A stretch of 64,000 nt of DNA from Macrocystis pyrifera (taxonomy: Eukaryota > Sar > Phaeophyceae > Laminariales > Laminariaceae), in NCBI GenBank assembly GCA_031763025.1, contig JASSKH010000007.1:15710080-15774079 (forward strand), given 5' to 3'. Position numbers and translations under genes: made by a program. Each line of letters opens with the position of its first letter. Positions within the stretch are counted from its first letter, which is position 1. Under the pieces are notes generated by a model that saw nothing but the letters and a program-made list of their open reading frames with translations, did no database searches and was not told the origin of the DNA. Shown piece by piece: positions 33,036 to 45,100 of the stretch.

Positions 33036-35115
33036 CAGCCGACGACGCAGGTTGTACGCCGTACCGAAGTATTACGCCATACAGGCCGAATTTTTGCGGC
33101 TAACAGGCGGCGTATTTATGGAGGAACTCTGAAAATTGCTGGCTGCATTGGGGCTGCAAGATATGCTTCCGAAGTTTTAAAGTTACAGCATGATCCTTCT
33201 TAGGAATGACAGCGGAAACTTGATGAAACTGCCAATGAAGGCCACGCAATCCGAAAATTACTTGTACAATGGTTGCCCCAAGCGCAGTGCGAGCAGATTG
33301 CCCGTTCTGCCACTTGCAGCATTTGACGCCCCAACGGGTAGGGTGGATCGTAGCTGGGCCGAGTCCGGCGGGCAGACTCATAGCCTGGGTTTTTGTTAGT
33401 GCGTGAGCTTGCACAGGTCCCGCACCACCCGAAGAGAGGGTTCTCCCCGGGTGACTATCTCCACCGCACCTGATCCTTTCGGGATCAAGTCGGATCGACA
33501 TACCCACGAGCCCGAGGTAGCGGCGACTTGCGCTGCTGCTACCACGGGAGCGACGGGCGAAACTGACACACGGCACGTATATTATACGTGCAAGTGTAGG
33601 AGGAAGTGGGAGCTTTAGCCTTATGATTTATTTGCACCCATCCGCCGGAAAACAACCAAAAAGTGAACCCAGTCTGCATCAATATAATTGTATAGGGACT
33701 TTCCATGCAGGAAAGGTGATAAAGATGCTTCATGTGATAATGTCTCCAGCTTCAGCCACACGAAGCAGCACAGGCGACACAGGCAGCACAAGCGGCACAA
33801 GCAGCAAAAGCCGCTAGGTGTAAGGGGGTCGTACGTTCAGAGTTCATAGAACCGTAGAAGGCATAAATATGTACGAAACCCGCGCGCAGCATAATGCTAC
33901 TACTGCTACTGACACTGCTACGTGCTCGTGCCGTTTACTATTGTAGACGGTGGATTAATCCGCAATGCGCAATCCCGCTGTTTTCGGTCGCTACACCTGG
34001 GTCCCAAAACGGTAAACAATGGGAAACAAGGGGAAATACACATGCTCTACATACTGTATTATTGTAGAGCAGGGCAAGCGTTGCCATGCTGTTCCCTAGG
34101 TGTGTTACCATTTAACACAAGGTTGGACGGAGGTATGGAAATTTCAGGGATGGTTGGTCGGGCTTAGAAAAGCGGCAAAAAGTAGGAACGTTACGTTCGC
34201 AAAGACATCGGCCAGAAACAATACCAACATGCGCACTTGGGGTGGGAGCGAAAAAAAGCAGCAGCGATATAGTAAAATTTTTAAACTGCAGAGGTCAGGT
34301 GTGTTTTGGGTAGGAGTGAAAAAGTTGCGGCAGCGACACGAGAACTACGTACTGCAAACAAAAAGGTCGGCAGAGCACTAGTGCCCAGTCATCGGGACTC
34401 AGTCGTTGACTCGCGAATACCTGTCATTTAGAAGTACCGAGTAAGTCAAAGTACTGAAACGACAGAGTCCTCGTGAGTCTCAAGGGTACGAGGAGCTGAA
34501 ATCACTGAGTCCTCGCGAGTTTCATGGCTACTTCGATTCGAAATATAAAACCAAAACATGAAATTACAATCGAATCGCGCAGATTGCGATGGCTTCGACG
34601 TGCCGTGTACACACCCATACCAAATAAGACGCCGCAGTGAAGTCCAATATGACAAACGGCATACAAGGGGAACTTTCGCCGATGATCGTTACGTACAGGT
34701 ACCCCGTAAACAAAACTCGGTAGACAAACAAGTAGTAGAAATGATGCAGCTGCGCAGAATTTTCGAAGGCCTCGACGCGCCGTGCAACAATCTCAACCAA
34801 AGAAACAAACGCAGGCATGACCTCAACGGTGATGGTTAGCAGGCTAGGTTGACTGTCATCCTTCGTGGGCCGTAATCGTTGTAACACAGTATGGGCCCGC
34901 CAACAAGAAGCACCTAATCTGGGCAAGCCTGGGGTTCTTGTTGGGGCGCCGTCTTCAAACAACCTTGAGCATAGCCTATTAGGCTACTTGATAGGATTTA
35001 GTGTAGAGTTCACCACTGAGCCGTTTTTCTTAAGCTAAGTGTCTTAGCGTTCTCCAAAAAGTGAGCACTATGTTCTTATTGGGCACTTTCGTATTGGTGG
35101 GCCTATACTGTAATG

Positions 35116-35275
35116 TAGGTATCGAGAAAGTACGTAGAAAATACGTACTCGTGCTGTAGTGCAATACAGTTCGTGGTCTAGTACGGCAGCAAGTAGTAGG
35201 TTGTAGGTTTTTGCGGCAAAATGAACGTCATGTACTGTAGGTATCGAGAAAGTACGTAGAAAGTACGTACTCGTA
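35116..35275 (+). repeat. Direct repeat of period 121 bp
   Basis: taggtatcgagaaagtacgt starts at about 35116 and again at 35237, each followed by agaaa.tacgtactcgt. Related shorter pieces (taggtatcgagaag, taggtgtcgagaagg) are at about 35921 and 36053. Confidence 0.7.
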
Positions 35276-35439
35276 CCATAGTCTAATGCAGTGTAGTCTA
35301 GCACTACTATACAGTAGTAAGTGCGTTGGTCTTCCATGTATTTTTTTTTCTGCAATACGACTCCGCGATTTCAACAACATCGTACGCAGGAGAGGTATCC
35401 ATCAGTCACAACGAGCAGGAGAAGGACAGCCGCAAATCC

Positions 35440-35560
35440 GTTGCTGCTGCTTCTTCTGCTCCCGCTACTACTGCTCTCCTGCTGCTACTGCTGCTTGTGA
35501 TGTTGGTGGTGGTGGTGGTGGGTGGTGGTGCTGCTGCTGGTGCTCCTCCTGTTGCGTTCT
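35440..35560 (+). repeat. CTG and GTG microsatellite
   Basis: Runs of CTG, CTA and CTC triplets pass into GGTGGT and then CTG again. The plus-strand frames through it give Leu- and Val-rich products with no domain. Confidence 0.7.
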
Positions 35561-36419
35561 GTCTGCGTCGGTCTTCCTTTCATTTGTTGTATTCCCTCTG
35601 TCTGTACAACTTGGTTTGTGGGTTCAATTTTTACGCGGTTGAGATCTCGTACAGCATGCTGTTGCTGCTGCTGTATAATAAGCTATGTCTATTTATTTAC
35701 AGCCGTCTCTCGCGACAAAGATACTTGCGAGGTAATATTTTACTTGATTGCTGCTGGTGCTACTATGCATTGTTCCTTGCGTGGGTTTTCAGAAGAAGTT
35801 ATGGCAGCAAGGGATACCAGGCATGCAGTAGACGCTGACCACCCGACCCGAACCCTAACCCTAACCCGAACGCTATGGGGAGGGGACCTGTGCTTGGATG
35901 CAAAACAGGTACCGCGGGTTATAGGTATCGAGAAGTCAGTATATCACCGTTGTCTTGTTTAGACCTGTGTAGTGAGTTAGAAGGGTAGGTTGTCTGCCGT
36001 CCTTTACTGTTGCAAACCGTTGTTGTCGTGGGCCTTTATTGTCGTAATCTATCTAGGTGTCGAGAAGGTTGTCTGTCGTGCTTTGTTATTGTAGGCCGTT
36101 GCTGTCGTGGGCTGTCGCAGTCGGCCTTTTTTTCTTGGAAATAATTGTTTTCCTTCAGCCTTTCTTCCTGGGAATTTTTATGAGCGATGGACGACGAAAA
36201 AACTCTTCATTCATGCCGCACATTGTCGGATGGAAAATTGCTGGCCTCATTAAGGACACTATGGACACGCTTATGCCAATGGAAACGCAAAAAGCTCCCA
36301 TAAAAGTTTGAATCACAAAGATACCTGTCAGAATTATTTAGGGACAGCTTGCTATGAGCACGATTCTAGAAAGGAAAAGTTCCAGATTTTTTTATAAAAA
36401 ACTAGAAAAGCACGACAGC

Positions 36420-37371
36420 TAGCTGTTGTGATGCGGAGACCGCTCTAGGGTAGTGGTAAGGGTAGTGGTAAGGGACGCAGGTAATTCTGGTAGCTGGAAA
36501 GCAGTGCTTCGCTTCTTCTGATTAGGTCTTCTTATATTGATGGCGAGAGCTGAGGAGATGCTCTGGTAGAGAAGTGAGAGGTAGGGGGGCGGGACTCGAC
36601 GCCCAGATATACTCGTCCCACCCCATGCCACAAGCTCTCCTAAATTCCTCTTATCTGATGTACTCCTACAGAACTTTCCTATGGCTACCGATCGTTCTTC
36701 TGCTAATATAAGAACTTCTCACTTCGTAGTCCTATCTGCGTCAAGGAACATTACTCTCGTCTAACGGGCTATCCGCCCTAGGGAACATTCCTAAAAGAAC
36801 GTTACTCTCGACTAACGGAATATCCGCCGGGTTGATCCATCCTTTGGACTATTCTCGTATTTGTGAGACTACAAGACTGCAACGTATTATCTATATCTAT
36901 AGCCCATGAATACTCCACCCATATCACATTAGCCCACCCTGAATAGTCGTATATGCAGACCACAAGATGGTCGGAGGGTGATCAAAGAGTTCATCCCAAA
37001 CGGCCAGGAAAAAGGTGGTCGAAGATGCGGCTATTCGAAACAAAAGGAATGAGGCTATATATCCCCCCACACCTCGTAATAAAACCCAAACACTACGAAG
37101 AGGGGGTGTTCGCTGAGAACAACCACTAAAAGGGAGACTAAAGTAGAGAGAGACATAACTCAAAGCGGAGGCGAAAGGAAGAAATCACCCAAAGTGAAAA
37201 CAAAGAAAGACGAATGCAGGAGACAGAAGCCGAAGCGAAGGCTGAAGAAAAAAAACGAAGACCGAAGTGAAGGCAAAAGAAGGACGTACAAACGTATTAC
37301 TGGAGCCATTGTCTGGGACCCAAGGAGGTACGAAAGGGTTGTTTGCTGAACCGGGTTGGCGAATCACACTG
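36420..37371. other. Insertion in the left arm of the TIR element
   Basis: The arm sequence breaks after gcacgacagct and resumes at gtgatttcaaccgatcgg. Within the insertion are a duplicated gggtagtggtaa near 36450-36475 and a tandem pair around cgttactctcg.ctaacgg (about 36750 and 36800). No coding motif was seen. Confidence 0.4.
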
Positions 37372-38241
37372 TGATTTCAACCGATCGGTCGATACTCAAC
37401 TTTGCAATCTGCGTGAACCGTTCGCGCGTTTTCCAGTATTTCCCTCGCGATTGACTACTGACCAGTGACTCCCCTGGATGCCACCAGGGTCGACGAGGCT
37501 ATAATACTTACAGCTGGCTCGATTTCCAACTGATTTCGGCCGTACCATTTCGCGCACTGAAACAGCAGATAGACTTACTTGTGGAAAAGCCGAAGAAAAG
37601 AATTCTGGGGCCGATGTTGGGCCAAAAAGATCGGCTTCAGAAAAACTCAGGCGGATGTTTGGTTCGAAGCGGCGAGATTCAGAGTCCTCGACAAACATCG
37701 ATCGACAAAACCAACGACTGCGCCATGAATTCTGAACGGACGGAGTGCGCTCGTTAGGGGCTCCGACCCACCCTAGAGTCACCGTGTTCACACAATGGCC
37801 GATGACATGTGTTGGGCGCTGGCTAGGCGTATGATAAAAAAACAAATGGCCGCTGGTGTGCGCAAAACAGATGACAAAACTTCTCGACCCGTCTCGAATG
37901 GCGACAAATATATATAGGCTTTTTTTCAGGTTTGGGAGGATACCGTAGGACGCTGCCGGCAAGCTCTCGCCCCCTAGACCATGGATACACCTGATATCTT
38001 CGAAGCCGTCATCTATACTTGTTAGACTTGCCTTACACCAAGTGGGTTGGCCGTGGGCTAAGTCTATGTCGAGATCGAGCGTCTACCGTCGCACGAGAAA
38101 AACAAATTGCAACGAGAAAAAAACAACTTGTGCAGCCTGCGGCCGTTAGAAATACTCGACATTTATTAATAGAACCATACCATAATATAAAACTCAACAA
38201 CACTCAATCGATATATAAATATTTTATAAAATTTTGAAATA

Positions 38242-38378
38242 CGTCAGCTGTGAGTTCGACTGATTAAATAGTTGATGATCAACTTAAAATTCAGTAAAAA
38301 TGGAATATAGACGAGGCGTATTACGCAGCTTGTAAAGTTGAGTATCAACTATTTAATCAGTCGAACTCACAGCTGACG
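38242..38378. mobile_element. 137-bp MITE with 35-bp perfect terminal inverted repeats
   Basis: It begins cgtcagctgtgagttcgac and ends with the exact complement, gtcgaactcacagctgacg. The match runs inward through gattaaatagttgat. The tip (cagctgtgagttc) is the same as the arms of the larger element around it. It has no coding capacity. Confidence 0.85.
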
Positions 38379-38469
38379 AATTGAAAAACAAATTAAATAG
38401 AAGAAGAACAAAAAAAAAAATCCTTTTTTTCCCACAGCGCCGACACGAGGGTGTTTTTGGCTGGTCGTC

Positions 38470-40430
38470 GAAAGCAATATGATCACACCTCGGATAACGT
38501 AACACTTAACGTTTTATGTTAATGTTAGGCGTCAGCGAAAAACCCCCCGTAACATTACGTTAGTACGTTCAAGAACTTTCTGGATTTTGTGATAACACTG
38601 TGTTAGCGAGTTCGCGAAATTCTTTGAGGCTATCGTAACACACGTTAAAGGGATAACGTACATGGTCAACTAAACGTTAACATTAATTACGTTACCGTGT
38701 TAGCGACATCAGCCCGTAGCAAGTAACGTTATGTTAGTGTGTCAACGAGGTTCTTACTTGCTACCGTAACAACCTTTAGACGGATAACGCACACGTTAAA
38801 AAAAACGCGTAGATAACACTATAGTAGTGTGTTAGTGAAACTGCTATAATAGTGGCTATCGTAACACACAATAGAGGGACGACGTATTTACTATGTGGTT
38901 AATACACAACGTTAACGTTATGCTACCGTATCAGCCGCAGCAGCAGCAGCAGTCCGTATCGAGCGACGTTATGTGAGGGTGTTACGGAAGTCTTGCTACC
39001 ATAACGTACGTCAGACGGATATCGTATAATATGATGGACAAAACACTACCAATAGCATTATGTTGATGTGTTAGCTCGTATGCAATGTATGTAGTGACAC
39101 AAAAGTTAGCAGATATAACGTACACCCCCAATCTAAGATGAACAATATGTTACTGCCGTGTCAACTCGTACGTCCGAGTGTGCAGATTACGTTATAGATG
39201 GATAACGTACTGTGTTATAGATGGATAACGTACTGGCGGGGTTTCCAGAAAAAAATGAGGCGTTCTTTTTTTTGCGGGGATCCCTCCTAAATATCCCCTG
39301 TTTTGGGGTCGTAAAATATGGAGGCGTTTTTTACCGGGGATGCCATGATATCCTCCCCCGGGGATATTTTTGTAGATATCCCCTGCTGGGATGTCGGCGA
39401 AATTGGATATTAACATGGCTATACTATTACGGGGGACCATAGTAAACAGGACCAAATATTGTTAGTAAAAATACCTAAATATATAGGTTTTTATGTATGC
39501 CATAGGTCCTGTTAACTATAGACCCCCGTAATAGGAGGGTCTACAGTGCTTGAAACGGGTTCAGGGCGGGTTACGTTATGTTACTCCCACACGCCGCTTT
39601 ACCACTAACACATGTTAGGGATCTCGGGAAGATCTAAAGGGTAACGTAGTACCAGGTATAACATTACGTTGGAACGACTTCCACCCCAACGGTAACTGAG
39701 TAACATATTGTTAAAGCGGGATTGATTTTTATGGTAACACGGTAAGGGAATGTTACCATCAGATCTTTACCGACGGTAACACCGTAACATAATGTTACGG
39801 AGACCTCCGCATTTAGGCCAACATCCTAACATAATGTCACGTGTGGGCTGGCTAAGACTGTAACGTATCTAACGTACGTTAAGTGTTACGTTATCCGACC
39901 CTGAGGCAATTAGATGGGGGGTCGAGATAACGTAGTGTTAGTAGTGCTGGCCACTGCGTTATGTTACGTCAGTGTGTTATTTGTAACACAATGTTATGTG
40001 TTAGTAGAGCTCAACATTATGTTAGGGTGTTATGTATAACACTCCCGCTGAGGGTAACACTATGTATGTTAGTGTGTTTTGTCTAACGCTGCGTCGACAA
40101 TAACATTACGTTATCGCGTTAGTAAATATGCGGATATCGATCTGGGCATGTTAGAGTGATACCGCGTGCGTGTTTGGTCAAAGCCCAACACTGTTTTACA
40201 GTGTTAGTGCAAGGATTGAGCACGGCGTAACATAATGTTACTGTACCAGGGCTGGACGAGATCGAGCTGCAACATAACGTTATAAAGCGTGTGCACGGTG
40301 GGTTTCCAGTTAACACTGTGTTACCGCGTTACCGTGATCGCTCCTCCAGTGCTAATACTATGTTAGTACGTTACCACGTTCCCCTGTTAGGCCCCATATC
40401 GTAGATAAGTTTTATCCCAGTGTTACGTTC
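38470..40430. repeat. Degenerate satellite rich in TAAC/GTTA palindromes
   Basis: Palindromic words such as taacataatgtta, aacgttatgtta and taacactgtgtta recur throughout. At the start a longer unit is visible: ggataacgta-like boxes at about 38651, 38778, 38877 and 39018 follow gctatcgtaaca or gctaccgtaaca boxes, giving a unit of roughly 100-140 bp. The tract is interrupted by a G-rich block (39230-39410, repeated atatcccctg) and by the 109-bp MITE. It has no convincing open frame. Confidence 0.65.
39425..39533. mobile_element. 109-bp MITE, copy 1
   Basis: It begins tattacgggggaccata and ends tagacccccgtaata. The middle has agtaaaaata and aaatatataggttttt. The TA at each end would fit a TA target-site duplication, as in Tc1/mariner-type MITEs. 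A second copy of the same length is at 63529-63637. Confidence 0.85.
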
Positions 40431-40889
40431 TCCGAGGTGTGAATATTTTAACAGTAGTCAATCGCGAGGGAAATAGTGGAAAACGCGCGAACGGTTCACG
40501 CAGCTTGCAAAGTTGAGTATCGACCGATCTGCCTATCGGTTGAACTCACAGCTGACGTACTTTCTTAGTTTTTTATAAAAAAAGAAAACTTTTGGACTTC
40601 GCGTTTCCATTGGCATAGGTCTTTTTTTTGGTTGCTGTTTTTTTTCTACCTGTTGTCTCAGCACAAGACAGCCTAACTACAACGCGTACAACACCCTACA
40701 CGAAACTTACATACACGTGCGTGTGCATTTCTTTTACTTGTTGTTTCAACACAAGACAGCACCACACGTACAACACCCTACACGAAACTTATACATACAT
40801 ACATACACGCGTGCGTGTGCACGTAGAACATCCATCTATACGTACAGCAGTAGTATACAGTAGTAGTATCAATAGTAGTAGTCACCATG

Positions 40890-41760
40890 TTTACCCCCAA
40901 TTTTGCGATTCTTCATCGTTTTTATCCATTTTTTTGTGATTATCTCGCTCAGTTTGAATTATTTTCATTTGTTTTTTTTTGGTTTTGGTCGATCGATTTT
41001 TTTCGATTTTTTCGCCTTTTTTTTCGTTTTTGTATGTTTTTGGCGTTTTTGCTATTTCTTAATGTTTTCCCGTAGTCTCATCCTGCTTTTGTGATTGTTC
41101 ATATGAGAGCTCACAGTACGCAACGTATAGTCCGGAGTTATAGAAGGGGACGCACGTAAAGCACCGCTTGCACATGTTCGTTTTCGAAGAGTTCACGACG
41201 TTCACCCCATTTTTGCGTTTTTTTTTAACGTTTTTATCCGTTTTTGGCGATTATCTCGCTCAGTTTTGATTTTTTTTTTTACTTTTTTTTATTTTTGGTC
41301 GATCAATTTTTCGGATTTGTTTTCGTTTTTGTTTTTTTGCCAATTATTAACATTTTTCCTCGGTTTCGTCCGTTTTCGGTATTTTCTCATTCGTATTGTT
41401 CAGAAGTATAAGCTACGCTTGACTATTCTTATGAGTTGTAGAAGGGGACACACGTAAAGTACCGCTTGCATGTTCGTTTTCGAAGAATTTACGAAATTTT
41501 AACCTTTTTTTTTTGCCATTTTTTTCATCGTTCTTATCCGTTTTTTTTTCGCGAGTATCCGCTCAGTTTCGATTCTTTTCCATTTTTTAAAGTTTTGGTC
41601 GATCAATTTTTTCGATATTTTTGCTTTTTTTTGTTTTGTTTTTTTCGCCCATTCTTGGCGTTTTTCCTCGGTTTCGTCCGTTTTTTGTATTTTTCTCATT
41701 CTTGAGGAATTTGTTCAGAAATACAAGCTACGCTTGACTATTCGTATGAATACGAGAAAG
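40890..41760 (+). repeat. T-rich tandem repeat, three units of about 300 bp
   Basis: Each unit has tttttatccgtttttt (or close), a ctcgctcagttt box, a ttttggtcgatc.attttt box and tagaaggggacacacgtaaag. The ggtcgatc box recurs at about 40986, 41298 and 41597. The long T runs create Phe-rich open frames that are not genes. Confidence 0.7.
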
Positions 41761-41814
41761 CGCTTGCATTCATGAACGCGGTTTTTGTTCGTAATTTAAA
41801 GCTACATCATACAT

Positions 41815-42115
41815 CAGACATTGACCTTTTACCAGAAAAAGGTATACTATGACAGGAAACGTCATCTAACTTGGGTTTGGTGTGCCCTGACTACCTCGTT
41901 TTATTTTTTCGTGCCGTAAAATGGCAAAAATACACTGGTGTACCGTTTTTTTTTTTGTCATTTTCGTGACTCTGACCGACATTGACATTTCACCAGAAAA
42001 CGGTATGCCGTGACAGAAAAAGTCATCTAAGTTGGGTTTGGTGTACCCTGATTCCCTAGTTTGAAAAAATTGTGCCGTATCTGGCAAAACATCACTGGTG
42101 TACCGTTTTTTTTAT
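41815..42115 (+). repeat. Tandem duplication of period about 160 bp
   Basis: gacattgac.tt..accagaaaa starts near 41818 and 41980. Both copies continue through gtcatctaa.ttgggtttggtgt.ccctga and end in cactggtgtaccgttttttt. Confidence 0.75.
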
Positions 42116-42119
42116 ATTT

Positions 42120-45100
42120 TGTTCAGTGGAACAGGTTTTTACGTTTGCTCCTAGAAACCCTAGGTAAACCTACGGAATTGTCTCACGAATACGAGTCTCT
42201 CGGTGCCTTATTTCAATCGTCTCTGATCGATAGGCTACAAATCGAAGCCGAACATTTTCCTCACATGCCAGCGACGAACATTGCGAGTGGCGATAATAGC
42301 AATGCAAGCGGTGCTACTCACAACCTCGCCTTCGCCGATCACGCCATGGTACCAACCACCGCATCATGCCCTTCGTCATTCGCCGACCATAGACGCCAGA
42401 CATATACTCGTAGCCACAGCACTGCATACATTATTGAACCCAGACAAAAAGCCTCAATAGCCCAGTAGACAGATCTCACCATGGCCGTTATCGGTCGATG
42501 GATTCGACAGAAGTCGGTACGAAATCAAGAGACAGATATTGAGTGCTGGTGTACATTGCAGTATATTATCTCTAGGCAGACCGTCACGCCTCCAACACGG
42601 ATCAACCTCACACGCTTGATATTAAGCGATGCATATCAACTTGTTTTTTTGTCAACTTTTGTTCAACCGACCAGCAATCCCAAAACAGCTAGGCAGCAGA
42701 TACCCCCAACCTCGCGGACGGTGGTGTCTTGGTTGTCGTTTTTTTGTAATCTCAACACTTCGCTATTTTTAAACCACCACTTTCATTTTCCAGCTCTCTG
42801 GACAAGCAGTGGCCCCACGTGTATTCCCTTGTTCCCCTGGTACTTGAATTCATTTTTATCGAGCAGAGGTTTCAGCACTCCCACTGCTCGTCGACTTTAT
42901 TTTGCTAAGTCACGCTCTCAGGCTTTCCGCGATTGACCTCAACAACGCGATTGTGTGATTACCAACTCGCCCCTCGTAATCGAAGTAATCGCGGCGTGTG
43001 CGAATACCGGTACATATACAGAGCAAAACCCCGGTCCACGACAGAGCGCCTGAAACATGGCGGAAGGCAATCACAGCGACTTCCGCGGAGACTCATCACA
43101 CGAAAGCATGGCACGCTAGAGGGGTGTATCATACCTGCTACCTGTTTTGGCTGCATACTGTACCTAATCTTCATCAAAATCCTAAGATGCTAAGATGAGG
43201 ACCTCTATGCTACACCGAAGACACCACACATACACCAAACACACCGAACACCCGACATGTACTAAAAACGTATCCGCAACCCGGCGAAAACAAAATCCAC
43301 GGGCTATGCGTCCAAAAAAACAACAAAACAGTACCAGGTAAAACCCAGCATTATACACCAAAACTAGTGGGTCTGTAGTTGCTCAGTTGAGCCTCGTCGG
43401 CCAGAATAACCGTTTTGGGCAGAGACTACAGTAGTACCGCTATACTAACGTGCTTTTAAAATGAGCGTAATCGTAAGCGTAAAAGCGTCTGTCGTACGGC
43501 AGGGTGGCACCCTTTCAGTCCGAGGCTCTTGACTTGAGCTTTATATATCTCCTACAAATACTGATTTCGAGGAAAACGCGGACGCTCAGCCTCGGCCTAT
43601 CGTAGGTATTGCTCGAAATTAACGATATGGTTAAAAACACAACATATCAACGATATTGGGTTAAGTACTGTAGTTCCTTAGTTGAGGAAATCCGACGGCT
43701 ATACTTACGGATTTTTTTGGGCAAAAAATACTTCATACCTTAACAGGCTGTTACAAGCACATATCATGCGCACACGCTACGTCGTCATGCCCGAAAAACC
43801 AAGCGAGAACGATGCGCGATCGAGATATACCCGCCGCCAAAGCCTGCGCCTGACGCTTTCGTGTCCAGTGACATTGCCTTCCATCCACACCGCACCCTTC
43901 TGGCCAACGCTGAAGTTTTCCCAGTCTTCAGAGCCTACGTTCGGGGTGAGTTGGCTGCGATGAGGAGCCTTGCTACGAGCAGTGGGTGGAGGCGTGGCCT
44001 CGTCCTCTCTGGAATACTCCCAGCCACCGAACGGGCACCACGGTAGCACCACCTGTATTACGTACAACGAGGAACGGTACAACCGAGGATACAACATTGA
44101 TGCATACATGTATGGTTCATCAAGCTTGATTTTTCCAAAGACGCGTATAAATTGTAGTAGTCTTAATGGACGAAAAAACGCACTTCTTTAAAAGAAATAC
44201 ATCTATTCGTGACCGCAAAGACAAGGGATTCGATGCTGAGAAGGAGAAAATACTAATATCTCCACACTAAATCCAAGGGACAATCTACCCCGACATGCTA
44301 CACAAAAAACGATGTCTGGCCAAAATCGGACCGCAATAAGCCATTATAGACAAAATACGACGTATCTCCAAAAATATCTGTGTTTGGACCGTACTTAATT
44401 TCCCCTTGAGCAGGTCGACAAGACGATTCGTTTCCCCCCATCTGTTTGAAAAAAATGGATGGGTAGTCCCATCTATTGCGAAAGATTCGACATTCAAAAC
44501 ATATTTTTTTGCTCGTAACTCCATGAACTTATTGAGTTATGTGAAATCATATGTTTTTCCCTTGATGGAATGGCCGAGGGCCTTCGAAGTCCACGATCGG
44601 GATTGTCTTCTGATTATCGTACCACTTGTTTTAAAGCGAAAGGCCCAAACGTGTTTTTTCATTATTAATATGTAGAGATAAATAACAAGAAAAAAACGAA
44701 TCAATAACAAGAAGCGAATATGCGCCTTTTGAATGGCGATTTAGTGGTGTAATCAGATGTCGGTCGAGCAGACGGGCCAAGGAATCTGCACCTGGCTGCT
44801 CTGGGAAATGCTGGATTTTTTAGGCCAGACTGATTGTATATACTTCGTTGTACATGTGCTGGCGACAATCTAAATGTAGGAACTTAAAGGTCATGATTGG
44901 GCGAAAAACTAAAAAAATTCCACATCCCTTCCTAGGGAGACATATTCATATAGACTGCAAGGGCTCCGCATGGGTGCTTTAGACGTGAAAATACCAGATA
45001 AAATCCGTTCGATGCCTATGATAGGTCTTACTGTAGTATACTTCGGACCCGTTAACGCCGCGGTGGTCGCGTGTCACATGTGTAGCCTTAGGCATTCGTC

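Larger units (their letters stand above)
33036..36260. other. No nameable gene; mixed low-complexity DNA
   Basis: Open frames exist on both strands (for example minus 33100-33576 and plus 33403-33618), but none has a recognised domain. The plus frame ends in a cysteine pair, VYYTCKCRRKWEL. 33900-35100 shows nothing I can name. 35116-35275 is a tandem repeat. 35440-35560 is a CTG/GTG microsatellite. 35849-35868 is telomere-like. Confidence 0.35.
36265..40622. mobile_element. Composite inverted-repeat (TIR) element with CAGCTGTGAGTTC-type arms
   Basis: The right end, read on the minus strand from 40618, gives tatgccaatggaaacgc, tttttttataaaaaacta, cagctgtgagttcaaccgat, cgatactcaactttgc and gaaccgttcgcgcgttttcc. 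The left end gives the same order on the plus strand: 36272-36288, about 36387-36404, then 37372-37440. The left arm is interrupted between 36420 and about 37371 by roughly 950 bp. The interior contains a 137-bp MITE, a TAAC/GTTA-rich satellite and a 109-bp MITE. A minus-strand open frame at 37396-37962 crosses the arm, but no transposase motif was seen. The element is probably non-autonomous, or its coding part is lost. The outer limits are approximate. Confidence 0.6.

Noticed and set aside
40887-41705. Phe-rich membrane-protein-like frames
   Set aside because: They are created by T runs in a tandem repeat, occur once per repeat unit and have no start or splice context.
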